DNA of 53,608 bases from NCBI GenBank assembly GCA_018266455.1, contig JAFEAJ010000011.1, positions 1-53,608 of the forward strand, in the 5' to 3' direction. Below are positions 33,513 through 42,492 of this stretch, piece by piece. The number at the start of each line of letters is the position of its first letter. Position 1 is the first letter of the stretch. The notes beneath the pieces were generated by a model. The model was not told the DNA's origin. It did not search any database and saw only the letters and a program-made list of their open reading frames with translations. A program made the translations under genes and the position numbers. The stretch is from Bacteroidota bacterium. Its GTDB lineage: Bacteria; Bacteroidota; Bacteroidia; Chitinophagales; Chitinophagaceae.

Positions 33513-34190
33513 ATGAAATTTATTTTGCGCAGCGCATTCGTCATTGCACTGTTTATTGCTTCCACATCCATGTTCTTACAAAAAACCACACATATCGTTT
33601 TCTTTGGCGATTCCATCACCGAAGCAGGAGTTGCGCCTAATGGCTTTATCACAAAAATCGGGGAAGAGCTGATGCAAAAAGGAATAGCCGGCCAGTACAA
33701 GTTGACGGGGGCAGGTATCGGGGGCAATAAAGTGTATGACCTGTACCTGCGCATGGATGAAGATGTGCTTGCAAAGAACCCCAATGTGGTGGTAATTTGG
33801 GTGGGCGTGAACGATGTGTGGCATAAAGCCTCATTTGGCACAGGCACAGACCCTGATAAATTTGAAAAATTTTACAGGGCCATCATCAATAAATTACAGG
33901 AGAAAAAAATACGCGTGATCCTTTGTACTCCTGCAACCATTGGCGAAAAGAACGATTATACCAACCAGCAGGATGGCGACCTGAACGCCTATTCGCAGAT
34001 CGTGCGCGACCTTGCAAGGAATTATCATTGCAGCCTGGTTGATTTCCGAAGCATCTTTCACCGCTATGAACAACAGAACAACCCGGAAAACAGAAGAAGT
34101 GGCATATTGACTGTTGATGGTGTTCACCTGAACGACAAGGGCAACCAGTTGGCAGCTGATGAAATGTTGAAAGCAGTGCTTGAACAGTAG
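33513..34190 (+). CDS. SGNH/GDSL-family hydrolase
   Basis: 225 aa. An N-terminal hydrophobic stretch (MKFILRSAFVIALFIASTSM) suggests export or anchoring. The four SGNH blocks are visible: the nucleophile S34 in FFGDSITEAG, the Gly in GAGIGGNKVYDL, the Asn in VIWVGVNDVWH, and D202/H205 in VDGVHLNDKG. Members are lipases, esterases, carbohydrate deacetylases or arylesterases; the substrate is not clear from sequence. It stands alone, with a hairpin directly after the stop. Confidence 0.9.
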   Translation: MKFILRSAFVIALFIASTSMFLQKTTHIVFFGDSITEAGVAPNGFITKIGEELMQKGIAGQYKLTGAGIGGNKVYDLYLRMDEDVLAKNPNVVVIWVGVNDVWHKASFGTGTDPDKFEKFYRAIINKLQEKKIRVILCTPATIGEKNDYTNQQDGDLNAYSQIVRDLARNYHCSLVDFRSIFHRYEQQNNPENRRSGILTVDGVHLNDKGNQLAADEMLKAVLEQ

Positions 34191-34214
34191 GCCCCGTTAT
34201 TATCAATGCGGGGC
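34191..34214 (+). terminator. Hairpin after the SGNH hydrolase gene
   Basis: A six-base GC stem (GCCCCG and CGGGGC) with a 12-base loop starts right after the stop codon. There is no T-run behind it, so it may be a weak or rho-assisted terminator, or an mRNA 3' stabiliser. Confidence 0.4.
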
Positions 34215-34332
34215 TGTAAAGCCCATCTTTAATGCTGAGCATGCTTCCATTAGTTGCCGAACAGCGATCCTTCAGCACAAGCGAGCGTGGCAAGGATGCT
34301 TAATGGCTGCACTGCTGCTCAGTACAGGGTTT

Positions 34333-35256
34333 TCACTTCTTATATTTTGAGAGATTGACCAATAGCACACCAGACAAAATAATAAACATCGCAAAGATTT
34401 CCGAACCAGTAATTTTTTCATGTAATATCCACCACCCAAGGAACATGGCCACGGCGGGGTTGACGTAAGCATAGGTGCCCACGATTGCCGGTGGGCGCAC
34501 ATCTAACAGCCATATATATGCGATAAAACCAATTAGCGAACCAAAAGTAATCAGGTAAAGCATGGCATTAACAGCGCTCATCGTAACCTGGCTCCAGGAA
34601 AAATGGCCGTATTCGCCTGTTGCCAGTGAAACCAGGAAAGCAAAAAGCCCGGCCGCCAGCATTTGAATACTGGCCTTCATGCCGGTGCTCCCTTTTGTTG
34701 AGGCGTATTTCGAGCTGAGCGAACCTGTTGCCCAAAGCACAGTGCCAAATATCAGCGCAAAAAAACTAATAAGCTGCATTTTGCTTCCTTGTAGGTCGAT
34801 AGCGCCCCTGCTTAATGATAATATTACAATCCCTGCAAGGCCAATGACCAGCCCCAGCACAATGAACTTATCAGAAAAGTTTTGGCTCCAGTGTTTTTTA
34901 TCGAGCATAACAAACCAAAATGGCGTGCTGGCAATGATGATGGAACAAAGCCCCGCATGCAGGTATTGTTCAGCCCAGATCAATGACGTAGTGCCAAAAA
35001 ACAACATGAGCACGCCGGCAAAAGCGCTCCTGGATACAGATGCCCTATCCGGTATTTTTTCACCCTTGCTGATGCACCAGAGGTAAAGGATGGCACCGGC
35101 CCCGATAAAACGGATAGCTGCCATTAAAAATGGCGGCGTGCTTTTAACAGCGATAGCGATAGCGATATAAGTTGAGCCCCAGAAAACATATACGGCGGCA
35201 AAAGCAGCGGCCACCAGCAGCTTGGAAGGTTCTTTATATGTGAGCACAGGTTGCAT
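34333..35256 (-). CDS. EamA/DMT-superfamily permease
   Basis: 307 aa with the start at MQPVLTYKEPSKLLVAAAF; a frame open to 35283 adds nine residues. Ten transmembrane helices in two EamA halves (about 15-140 and 155-300) are predicted, with VYVFWGSTYIAIAIAV near the start and AIVGTYAYVNPAVAMFLGWW near residue 260, both typical of the RhaT/YdcZ-like drug and metabolite exporters. Substrate unknown. It lies 35 bases downstream of a CDF transporter gene in the same direction, so the two may be co-transcribed. Confidence 0.92.
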   Translation of the reverse strand: MQPVLTYKEPSKLLVAAAFAAVYVFWGSTYIAIAIAVKSTPPFLMAAIRFIGAGAILYLWCISKGEKIPDRASVSRSAFAGVLMLFFGTTSLIWAEQYLHAGLCSIIIASTPFWFVMLDKKHWSQNFSDKFIVLGLVIGLAGIVILSLSRGAIDLQGSKMQLISFFALIFGTVLWATGSLSSKYASTKGSTGMKASIQMLAAGLFAFLVSLATGEYGHFSWSQVTMSAVNAMLYLITFGSLIGFIAYIWLLDVRPPAIVGTYAYVNPAVAMFLGWWILHEKITGSEIFAMFIILSGVLLVNLSKYKK

Positions 35257-35291
35257 CAGGTCGTTTTTGCTATGTAAAGGCAAGGCGTATA

Positions 35292-36335
35292 TTAATTTGC
35301 AATTCTCACTGTTCCTGGTGTTGTTATGCTATGTTTTCTGTCAGTGCTCACGTTCTTCAGGTCCCATCCCACTTTTTTTATGAAGGGGCTTTTCCTGACA
35401 TTACAATTTTCCTTTGTACAAATACTGCAGGAAAAATCGAGGCAGGGGTCGGTATGAACAAACAATTCAATTGAATTGTCAAATTTATTTTTTATTAACA
35501 AGGTGAGGGCATCCACTTCGCTGTGCGCTTGTGCAACACTCAGGTACCAGGGCACGGTGAGATGGCAGTCAATATGCAAGACGCTGCCATATTTTATTAC
35601 GCGCAGGTTATGCAGGTCAATCCAGTTTTCCCTTCGGTTATTGTTAAGAAATTCAATAATCTCTGCCAATAATTTTTTATCGGCTTCGTCCATTATACCG
35701 GCAATGGACACACGTAAAACACCATAGCCGGCATACATAACAATCAATGCAAAAGCAATAGCAACTGCGCCATCAATCCAAACCTTGCCGGTAAAGAAAA
35801 TAAGCACCAGGCCGATAATAATGCCGATGGTCGAATAGGTGTCTGACAAAAGATGCCTTCCGCTTGCTTTAAGCGCTGCAGAATTATTTTTTTTGCCTTT
35901 TTGCAGGCTGATTTGCCCAAATATAAAATTGATAGCTCCTGATAACGCAACTAACAGGATGCCGGCATCCAGCTGCCTGAGCGGATGGGGCTCGATGAAA
36001 TCCCTGACTGCTTCATAAATAATAAATATGCCCGCAATCAAAATCAGGACGCCTTCAATAGCCGAAGAAAGGAATTCAGCTTTCCCATGCCCGTAAGGAT
36101 GGTCATCATCACGCGGTTTGGCAGCTACATACAGGCTATACAATCCTACAAAGCCGGCAATCACATTCACGATGCTTTCCAGCGCATCGGTTAAAACTGC
36201 AACTGACTTTGTAAGGAAATAAGCAACTGTTTTTACCAAAAGCAAAATAACTGCTACAGAAACAATCCATTTTTGAATGCGCAAGTTTTCTCTGCTCTTA
36301 TCCAAAACAAAAATTTCATGCAAAATTAGGAACAA
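35292..36335 (-). CDS. Cation diffusion facilitator family metal transporter
   Basis: 347 aa as listed. Six transmembrane helices (about 22-210), with the metal-site Asp in VLTDALESIVN and the histidines of DHPYGHGKAEFLSSAIEG, identify a Zn/Co/Fe/Mn efflux transporter running on proton exchange. The C-terminal cytoplasmic domain contains an unusual Cys cluster (PCLDFSCSICTKENC) that could bind metal or sense redox state. The start is uncertain: a TAATTTTG box (36321-36328) lies within the first codons, so a TTG at 36305 may be the real start; the first helix is unaffected. Confidence 0.9.
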   Translation of the reverse strand: MFLILHEIFVLDKSRENLRIQKWIVSVAVILLLVKTVAYFLTKSVAVLTDALESIVNVIAGFVGLYSLYVAAKPRDDDHPYGHGKAEFLSSAIEGVLILIAGIFIIYEAVRDFIEPHPLRQLDAGILLVALSGAINFIFGQISLQKGKKNNSAALKASGRHLLSDTYSTIGIIIGLVLIFFTGKVWIDGAVAIAFALIVMYAGYGVLRVSIAGIMDEADKKLLAEIIEFLNNNRRENWIDLHNLRVIKYGSVLHIDCHLTVPWYLSVAQAHSEVDALTLLIKNKFDNSIELFVHTDPCLDFSCSICTKENCNVRKSPFIKKVGWDLKNVSTDRKHSITTPGTVRIAN

Positions 36336-36349
36336 TATTGCTGTGTGAA

Positions 36350-36381
36350 CATGGCTTCTCGTGAATCAGGCAGAAGCCATG
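36350..36381. repeat. Perfect 10-bp inverted repeat between the hexosaminidase and CDF genes
   Basis: CATGGCTTCT (36350-36359) and AGAAGCCATG (36372-36381) are exact inverted arms around a 12-base loop. It lies 41 bases past the GH20 stop and just upstream of the CDF gene start, both on the minus strand. No T-run follows, so it could be a weak terminator or an operator for the metal exporter. Confidence 0.55.
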
Positions 36382-36422
36382 CCTTTCATTATTGGGCGGT
36401 ACTGCCAACGCAGAGAGACCAA

Positions 36423-38357
36423 TCACTCTTCACTCTTTAATTTCAACAGCTTCAACCCAGCCCTTCTCCTTAGTTCATTGACTGGCATATCAAGCTGCCG
36501 CCCGATTGGCTTCCCATTCCGGTAGGCGATCGCTTTCAGCATCACAGCCTCTTTGGGCACTGTCAATGGCCCGGTATATTTCGGATAGAAATTGTCGGGG
36601 TGCGAATTGTCGAAAGAATAATAAATATCGAGGCCTTTCACTTCAGTAGAAAGCTCTATCCGCAATGAATCACTTACCGAGCCATCTTTTACAGCAGTAA
36701 AGATCGGATCGAACATGGTACGCGCATATTTAACCTGTCCTGCATCCATCCTGCTAAATTGCGCTTCCACCCTCCTGGCAAAGTCATCCCAGTTCTTTTT
36801 TTCTTTAGGGCTCCACAAGCTTTCAGCGGTGGCCAGGCTGCGTGGCCAAACCATGTATTGCAAATGGCGGGTATTATAAATTTGTTCCGTCCACAAATTC
36901 GCCTGTCCCCCTTTTATGTATTTTTCATCAACCCCGTCCGGAACGGGCTCAAAGGAGTATGCGGTATTCAAGCGGAGCGTTGCATACACGTGAGGCTCAA
37001 CTATGGGGTCGCCCTGCATGTAATCAATATAGCAGTAAGTAGTTGGTGTCATCACCACCTGGTGGCCCATCTTAGCTGCTTCAATACCGCCTTTCATGCC
37101 CCTCCAGCTCATTACCACCGCATTTGGGGCAAGGCCGCCTTCAAGTATCTCGTCCCAGCCCATGAATTTTTTGCCTTTCGATTCAACAATTTTTTCTACC
37201 CGCTTGCTAAAATAGCTTTGTACTTCTTCCATGCTTTTCAGGTTTTCTTTTTGCATCAAAGCTTTCACCGCATCGCTTTTTTCCCAATAGGTTTTGAATG
37301 TTTCATCGCCACCCATGTGAATATACTCAAAAGGGAAAAGCTGCGCTACCTCGGTAACCACTTTATCCAAGAACGCATATACATTTTCGTTAGCCGGGCA
37401 AAGGTTGTCGTCAACAAGCGCTTTGTGTGTTGACCAGTCTTTGATTTCCTCGCCAGAGCTTACCCCATGATTATCTGCCCCATTTGAACAGGAAAGTTCC
37501 GGATAGGCAGTAATGGCAGCAAGGCTGTGGCCTGGCACATCTACTTCAGGCAAAATATTCACGTACCTTTCTTTAGCATACTGGACCACTTCTTTAATAT
37601 CATCCTGCGTATAAAAACCGCCATAATTGCGCGGCTCGCCAGGCGAGGGGACAGAGAAAGTGCCGAAGTAACCCACCCGCTTCGCATTCCAAGCCCCAAC
37701 AGAGGTAAGCCTGGGCAGGCTTTTAATTTCGATCCGCCAGCCTTCGTCATCTGTTAAATGCCAGTGCAGCAAATTGTATTTATATTTCACCATCTCATCA
37801 ATAAATTCTTTTACCTGCTGCTTGGTAAAAAAATGACGCGAAACATCGAGCATCAACCCCCTCCATCCAAAGCGGGGATAATCGGTAACAGAAACACAGG
37901 GCGCCTCCCATTGCACATTTTTTGCCAATTTTCCCCCTTCAATTTCAGCAGGCAACAATTGCAATAATGTTTGCACCCCATAAAAAATGCCAGCAGGTTT
38001 GTTCGCTTTTATAATAACATTTTGCGGGGCAACATCAAGCCGGTATCCTTCATCGCCAATTGTTTTGTCGGGCGAAGAATTGATAAGCAGCCTGATGTTG
38101 CTTGTTCCGTTTTTATTGCCGATGGCTACTTTGCAACCTGTGGCCGTGCTTATTTGCTTTGCCAGTGATGAAGCAATATAATTTACTTCTTTGTCTCCTT
38201 TTACATCAATAGAAATATTGACAGGAAGCTTAAAATAGCCGCTCTGCAGTACTAAGGAAACCGGTTCCGGGATAATCGAAACTGTTTTATTGCCGGGTTG
38301 AGCAAAGGCAAACACAACTGTTAACTGCAGCAGTAAAAGGCCGGGAATCTTCTTCAT
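36423..38357 (-). CDS. Beta-N-acetylhexosaminidase, glycoside hydrolase family 20
   Basis: 644 aa. A signal peptide (MKKIPGLLLLQLTVVFAFAQ) points to export. The GH20b domain (about 28-150) precedes the catalytic barrel (about 160-500), where the Asp-Glu pair is D351-E352 in YIHMGGDETFKTYW; substrate-binding parts are HWHLTDDEGWRIEIKSLPRL split near residues 198-216 and LPEVDVPGHSLAAI. A C-terminal chitobiase-like beta domain follows (about 550-630). It removes terminal GlcNAc or GalNAc from chitin fragments or glycans in the periplasm or outside. It is probably monocistronic. Confidence 0.96.
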   Translation of the reverse strand: MKKIPGLLLLQLTVVFAFAQPGNKTVSIIPEPVSLVLQSGYFKLPVNISIDVKGDKEVNYIASSLAKQISTATGCKVAIGNKNGTSNIRLLINSSPDKTIGDEGYRLDVAPQNVIIKANKPAGIFYGVQTLLQLLPAEIEGGKLAKNVQWEAPCVSVTDYPRFGWRGLMLDVSRHFFTKQQVKEFIDEMVKYKYNLLHWHLTDDEGWRIEIKSLPRLTSVGAWNAKRVGYFGTFSVPSPGEPRNYGGFYTQDDIKEVVQYAKERYVNILPEVDVPGHSLAAITAYPELSCSNGADNHGVSSGEEIKDWSTHKALVDDNLCPANENVYAFLDKVVTEVAQLFPFEYIHMGGDETFKTYWEKSDAVKALMQKENLKSMEEVQSYFSKRVEKIVESKGKKFMGWDEILEGGLAPNAVVMSWRGMKGGIEAAKMGHQVVMTPTTYCYIDYMQGDPIVEPHVYATLRLNTAYSFEPVPDGVDEKYIKGGQANLWTEQIYNTRHLQYMVWPRSLATAESLWSPKEKKNWDDFARRVEAQFSRMDAGQVKYARTMFDPIFTAVKDGSVSDSLRIELSTEVKGLDIYYSFDNSHPDNFYPKYTGPLTVPKEAVMLKAIAYRNGKPIGRQLDMPVNELRRRAGLKLLKLKSEE

Positions 38358-38723
38358 GAGCTTGGTAATTAGGAATAAACAATTCAGTTTTGAAAAATGA
38401 AAATAGTAAAGATTTTCGTTAACTGTTTAATAATAAATTTTATTTAGTATTTTGAATTGCTTAGGTACAAATCGGCACAGGCTTATCTTATTTTTTCAGC
38501 TTGCTATTATCCTCAGCCAGCCTGGAAAAAAACATGTATTCAGCCTCTTTTATAATCCAGTATGAGAGTATTGCCATTCAGGTCTATGGCAGAAACAGGT
38601 TTAATACCTGGCTGGTTTTAATATTTTCCTATAAATTTGAGCAAAGTGGCAAGTTGCTCATTTTGCAGTTGCCATTGGTTTGCCAAACTCAAGTCGATCT
38701 TCACACGATAAAACATAAAGGCC
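38358..38723. other. Intergenic region between hexosaminidase and universal stress protein genes
   Basis: A 366-bp divergent spacer. TAAATTTG at 38632-38639, an exact -7 match on the plus strand, lies 84 bases upstream of the universal stress protein ATG, so a leader of about 80 bases is possible. The first 100 bases are AT-rich and should hold the hexosaminidase promoter, but no exact box was found. No gene-like frame is supported. Confidence 0.5.
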
Positions 38724-39551
38724 ATGAAAAAATTTATTGTTCCGGTTGATTTTTCAGAAACTTCCATCAATGCAGCTCGTTTTGCCGCTAAGCTTACTGA
38801 AGCAATCGGCGATTCGGCAATCATTCTTTATAATGTTTTTGAAAATGTGGAAGCTGGCTCTGACGGCACTCCCCTCGAAAGCGATGATGAGGGCAGAAAG
38901 TCGGTAATGGAACTGGTGTTGAAAAGCATTAAGACAGATATTTCAAATGCCACAAGTGCGCCTATTTCAATTGTTGCAGAGGAAGACAATGATTTTGTCG
39001 GCTCGCTTGAGCGGTATGTCCGGCATAACAATGTTGATATTATTGTGATGGGCATCACAGGCGCCACCAGGCTATCGCAGATAGTTATGGGGAGCAACAC
39101 GTTAAAAGTGCTGAGGCGAAAAATTGCGCCGGTGTTTATCATACCTCCTGATGCACAGTTCGCCTTAGCCAAAAACATAGCAATGATTTCAGACTTTAAA
39201 GATGTTGATAAAACAGTCCCTGCTGGGCAATTAAAAAACGTGCTGGGCATGTTAAAGGCAAGCCTGCATGTGCTAAATGTAGATAGCGACCATTATATTG
39301 AGCTTACTGATGAATATAAAGAACAAAAGGCCAGGCTCGATAAAATACTTAAAGATTTCAACCCCACTTACTCTTTTATGCGACTTTTCGATTTCGTTGA
39401 AGCCATCGATGCATTTGTAAAAGATTATAATATTGACATGCTGCTGACCATCCCAAAAAACGACTCGTTATTTTCAAACTTTTTCAAAACCACGCACACT
39501 TCAAAACTGGCCTACCACAGCCGCATCCCGATCATAGCCATACATTCATAG
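38724..39551 (+). CDS. Tandem universal stress protein (UspA family)
   Basis: 275 aa, two Usp domains: about 1-145 and 150-275. The first opens with the family start KKFIVPVDFSETSINAARFA and carries the ATP-site-like VDIIVMGITGATRLSQIVMGSNTLKVLRR (given in parts), equal to the G-2x-G-9x-G-S/T motif. The second half is degenerate and lacks a clear nucleotide loop. Tandem Usp proteins bind nucleotides and help survive starvation or low oxygen in Bacteroidota. It stands alone and converges with aguA. Confidence 0.93.
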   Translation: MKKFIVPVDFSETSINAARFAAKLTEAIGDSAIILYNVFENVEAGSDGTPLESDDEGRKSVMELVLKSIKTDISNATSAPISIVAEEDNDFVGSLERYVRHNNVDIIVMGITGATRLSQIVMGSNTLKVLRRKIAPVFIIPPDAQFALAKNIAMISDFKDVDKTVPAGQLKNVLGMLKASLHVLNVDSDHYIELTDEYKEQKARLDKILKDFNPTYSFMRLFDFVEAIDAFVKDYNIDMLLTIPKNDSLFSNFFKTTHTSKLAYHSRIPIIAIHS

Positions 39552-39633
39552 CCCGTTTAATTATAGCAATCAACAAAGCTTCATTTAAAACTACCTTCAG
39601 GTTTTCCATCGTGGCCGCCTCACGGTCTCGATG

Positions 39634-40737
39634 TTATACCGCAGGTTCCTGCTGGCTCAGGCAATGAAAGCTTCCAAGCCCCCAGATGATTTCTGTTGAG
39701 TCGATGCCAGTAATTTTTCGACCTGGAAAACACTGTTCGATTATCTGCAAGGCTTTCTCATCTTTATCGCAACGGTAGGTTGGCACAATGACAGACTTGT
39801 TAGCAATGTAGAAATTAGCATAAGATGGGGGCAATCGCTGGCCTTCGCAAACGATTTCATCAGGCATGGGCAGTTCGATAATGTTTAACTGTTTGCCATT
39901 GAGCAATCGCATTTTCTTTAATTCGGAAAGATTCGCTTGCAGCAATTTATAGTTCTCATCATTTTTATTTTCTTCTATCACCGCAATCACAGTATCTTCA
40001 TTAATGAACCTGGCGGTGTCATCGATGTGGCCGTCAGTATCATCGCCAACAATCCCTTCGCTCACCCAAAGCACCTGGCCAATGCCATAATAATCCTGCA
40101 AATAGGTTTCTATTTGTTTTTGGTTCAAATGCGGGTTTCGGTTTTCATTCAGCAAACAAGCCCTTGAAGTAATCACTGTTCCTTTCCCATTGAAATCGAC
40201 TGACCCGCCTTCCATTACTATGCCTGGGTAATAAACAGGAAGGTGATAATGTTTGGCAATTAATGTTGGCACTATATCATCGAGGTCATAAGGCGGATAT
40301 TTATTTCCCCAGGCATTATAGCCCCAGTCAACAATAATTTTTTTTTGTTGCGCATCAGGGTTGATCAAAAAAGCAGGGCCGTGGTCGCGGCACCAGGCAT
40401 CGTTTGTCGGGTGAAAGAAAAATTCTACGTTAGCCAAATCCACTTCAGCCGTTTGCAAATGCGAAAGCGCAAAATTTCTCATTGTTTCATCAGCCACATT
40501 GATGCGCACCTTTTCGTTCAATGCAAGCTCTTTTACAAACTGCGCATAATAAGGAAACACAGTATGGATCTTCCCCGGCCAGGAAGCTTCTTTATGCGGC
40601 CACGAAAGCCATGTGGCTTCATGAAGGGCAAATTCGGCAGGGAAATAGTAGCCGAGCTCCTTTGGGGAGCGGGGAAGCCCGGAAGGGGAAAAGTCGGAAA
40701 GATTGTTCCTGTTGAATATTGGATCGCTTACAGTCAT
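39634..40737 (-). CDS. aguA: Agmatine deiminase
   Basis: 367 aa. It converts agmatine to N-carbamoylputrescine and ammonia. Guanidino-group-modifying motifs are visible: NDAWCRDHGPAFL, VMEGGSVDFNGKGTVITSRA (20 residues), GDDTDGHIDDTARF with the catalytic His/Asp, and the nucleophilic C359 in LGSFHCLSQQEPA. It lies 82 bases downstream of aguB, which does the next step, so the two make a compact polyamine operon for agmatine to putrescine. Confidence 0.95.
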   Translation of the reverse strand: MTVSDPIFNRNNLSDFSPSGLPRSPKELGYYFPAEFALHEATWLSWPHKEASWPGKIHTVFPYYAQFVKELALNEKVRINVADETMRNFALSHLQTAEVDLANVEFFFHPTNDAWCRDHGPAFLINPDAQQKKIIVDWGYNAWGNKYPPYDLDDIVPTLIAKHYHLPVYYPGIVMEGGSVDFNGKGTVITSRACLLNENRNPHLNQKQIETYLQDYYGIGQVLWVSEGIVGDDTDGHIDDTARFINEDTVIAVIEENKNDENYKLLQANLSELKKMRLLNGKQLNIIELPMPDEIVCEGQRLPPSYANFYIANKSVIVPTYRCDKDEKALQIIEQCFPGRKITGIDSTEIIWGLGSFHCLSQQEPAV

Positions 40738-40819
40738 TGCTTTGGTTTAGTTCTAAGAAGGTTTGTTTTAAAATCAGTTTTCTCTCCTGTCTTTCGGCTT
40801 TACTAATTTCGGCGCGGCA

Positions 40820-41695
40820 TTAATTTTCATCAATGAACCTCTTTATTATCGGCTGGTATGAGTCAATTCTCCTGTCGCGCATAAAAGGCCAGTGCGTTCT
40901 GTAGCTATCAGTTTTTGCCGTGTCGATCTCATGCACGATAACCTCTTCATTACCGTGAGAGGCCTCGTACAAAATTGAGCCAAACGGGTTAGCAATAAAT
41001 GAGCCGCCCCAAAATTTCATAGCGCCATTTTGTTCAATTCCAACACGGTTCACGCTTACCACATGCACACCATTTGCTATCGCGTGACTACGTTGAATGG
41101 TTTGCCATGCATTGTACTGCTCAGCATTGGTAGCTTCGTCTTGCAAAGTAGCCCAACCAATAGCAGTTGGATAAAATAAAATTTCCGCGCCCATCAATGC
41201 AGTGATCCTTGCTGCTTCCGGATACCATTGGTCCCAGCAAATGAGCACGCCAATGGTCGCAAATTTGGTTTTAAAGACTTTATACCCAAGATCGCCCGGG
41301 GTGAAATAGAATTTTTCATAGTACGACGGGTCGTCAGGAATATGCATTTTACGGTATTTCCCAAGATATTCTCCACCTGCATCAATTACTACAGTGGTGT
41401 TATGATAAATGCCCTGTGCTCTCTTCTCGAACAAAGAGGCGACAATAACAACATTCAGTTCTTTTGCTATTTTGTGCAAAGCTTCTGTTGAAGGCCCTGG
41501 GATCGCTTCTGCAAGCTTAAAATTTTCATATTCTTCCACATCACAGAAATATAATGAGGCAAACAGTTCCTGCAGGCAAACAACCTGTGCTCCTTTTGCT
41601 GCCGCTTCCTTTATTTTGACCAATGCTTTTTGCAGGTTCTGTTGTTTATCATTTGTACAGCTCATTTGGATAAGCCCAACTTTTACTTTTCCCAT
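40820..41695 (-). CDS. aguB: N-carbamoylputrescine amidase
   Basis: 291 aa, a nitrilase-superfamily carbon-nitrogen hydrolase. The Glu-Lys-Cys triad is E43 (VCLQELFASLYFC), K116 (GKYRKMHIPDDP) and C153 (GVLICWDQWYPEAAR). It hydrolyses N-carbamoylputrescine to putrescine, CO2 and ammonia. Pairing with aguA directly downstream supports the substrate. A TATTTTTG box (41713-41720) on the minus strand lies 17 bases upstream of the ATG. Confidence 0.95.
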   Translation of the reverse strand: MGKVKVGLIQMSCTNDKQQNLQKALVKIKEAAAKGAQVVCLQELFASLYFCDVEEYENFKLAEAIPGPSTEALHKIAKELNVVIVASLFEKRAQGIYHNTTVVIDAGGEYLGKYRKMHIPDDPSYYEKFYFTPGDLGYKVFKTKFATIGVLICWDQWYPEAARITALMGAEILFYPTAIGWATLQDEATNAEQYNAWQTIQRSHAIANGVHVVSVNRVGIEQNGAMKFWGGSFIANPFGSILYEASHGNEEVIVHEIDTAKTDSYRTHWPFMRDRRIDSYQPIIKRFIDEN

Positions 41696-41903
41696 TTTAA
41701 TTTATTAAACTGCAAAAATAGGCAATGCGGTTGGGAGTCAGAAAGCCGGGGCATAGGAGATAAAAAAACAACAATCAGAAAAAAGGAGCAGGCATAAGTG
41801 AACAATGAGCCATGGAACAAAACAACAAAATGGCGAGCTGTAAACAGCAACAGCCTTGCGCAATGTTCAGGAATAGTTGTAGTAAATTATTTACCTTTAG
41901 TAA

Positions 41904-42377
41904 ATGAAAGATGCGCCCCTGAAGGAAAGCCTTCGGACTTTGGCAGAAAAATTCAAAATCAACAGTTCATTTATTATTAATATGGAAAACAAGCATAATA
42001 ATGCAACCATCCTGCGCCCCGGAGGTGACAGGGTTTTGGATGCTCCTGTGGTGGAAATGGGCCTGGGCGATCTCATTGTCCAAATTAAAGGGGAATCAAC
42101 CTGGGCCGAAAACGACCGCAACTCGGTTACGATTTTCAAATCAGATGCCATGCGCATTGTTCTTGTTGGGCTACATGAGAACGCCGAATTAAAACCGCAC
42201 AAAGCAAATGGCGTGATCAGCGTGCAAGTATTGGAGGGCAGAATAAAATTTTTGGCCGAGCAGCAAACATTCCTTTTAGAAAAAGGGCAAATGATTGCCC
42301 TGCATGAAAATATTACGCACAGCATCTCATCCCTAACAGAAGCTTTTCTTCTGCTTACGTTTGCAATGAACAAATAG
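41904..42377 (+). CDS. Small cupin-fold protein
   Basis: 157 aa as listed, or 131 aa if translation starts at the internal ATG at 41982 (MENKHNNATILRPGG). The sequence forms a single beta-barrel cupin: LHENAELKPHKANGVISVQV and LEKGQMIALHENITHSISSL give His-containing motifs 1 and 2, although the metal ligands are incomplete compared with classical cupins. No catalytic function can be assigned. It stands alone, converging with the desaturase gene across a weak hairpin near 42455-42475. The first 25 residues are basic-amphipathic and may be non-coding. Confidence 0.75.
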   Translation: MKDAPLKESLRTLAEKFKINSSFIINMENKHNNATILRPGGDRVLDAPVVEMGLGDLIVQIKGESTWAENDRNSVTIFKSDAMRIVLVGLHENAELKPHKANGVISVQVLEGRIKFLAEQQTFLLEKGQMIALHENITHSISSLTEAFLLLTFAMNK

Positions 42378-42492
42378 GTGAAGGGCCTGGCCGATGTGCC
42401 TATACTAGTAACGTTTAAACCTCATGAAATCAAAATCCCTAAGCGAGAATCCGAGGAGCTTTTAGCTAAAAAGCCAAGCTTACACCGGGAAA

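Noticed and set aside
42440..42480. Possible terminator between the cupin and desaturase genes
   Set aside because: A six-base stem of AAAAGC type is visible, but it is AT-rich and has no following T-run on either strand, so I mention it only in the neighbouring entry.
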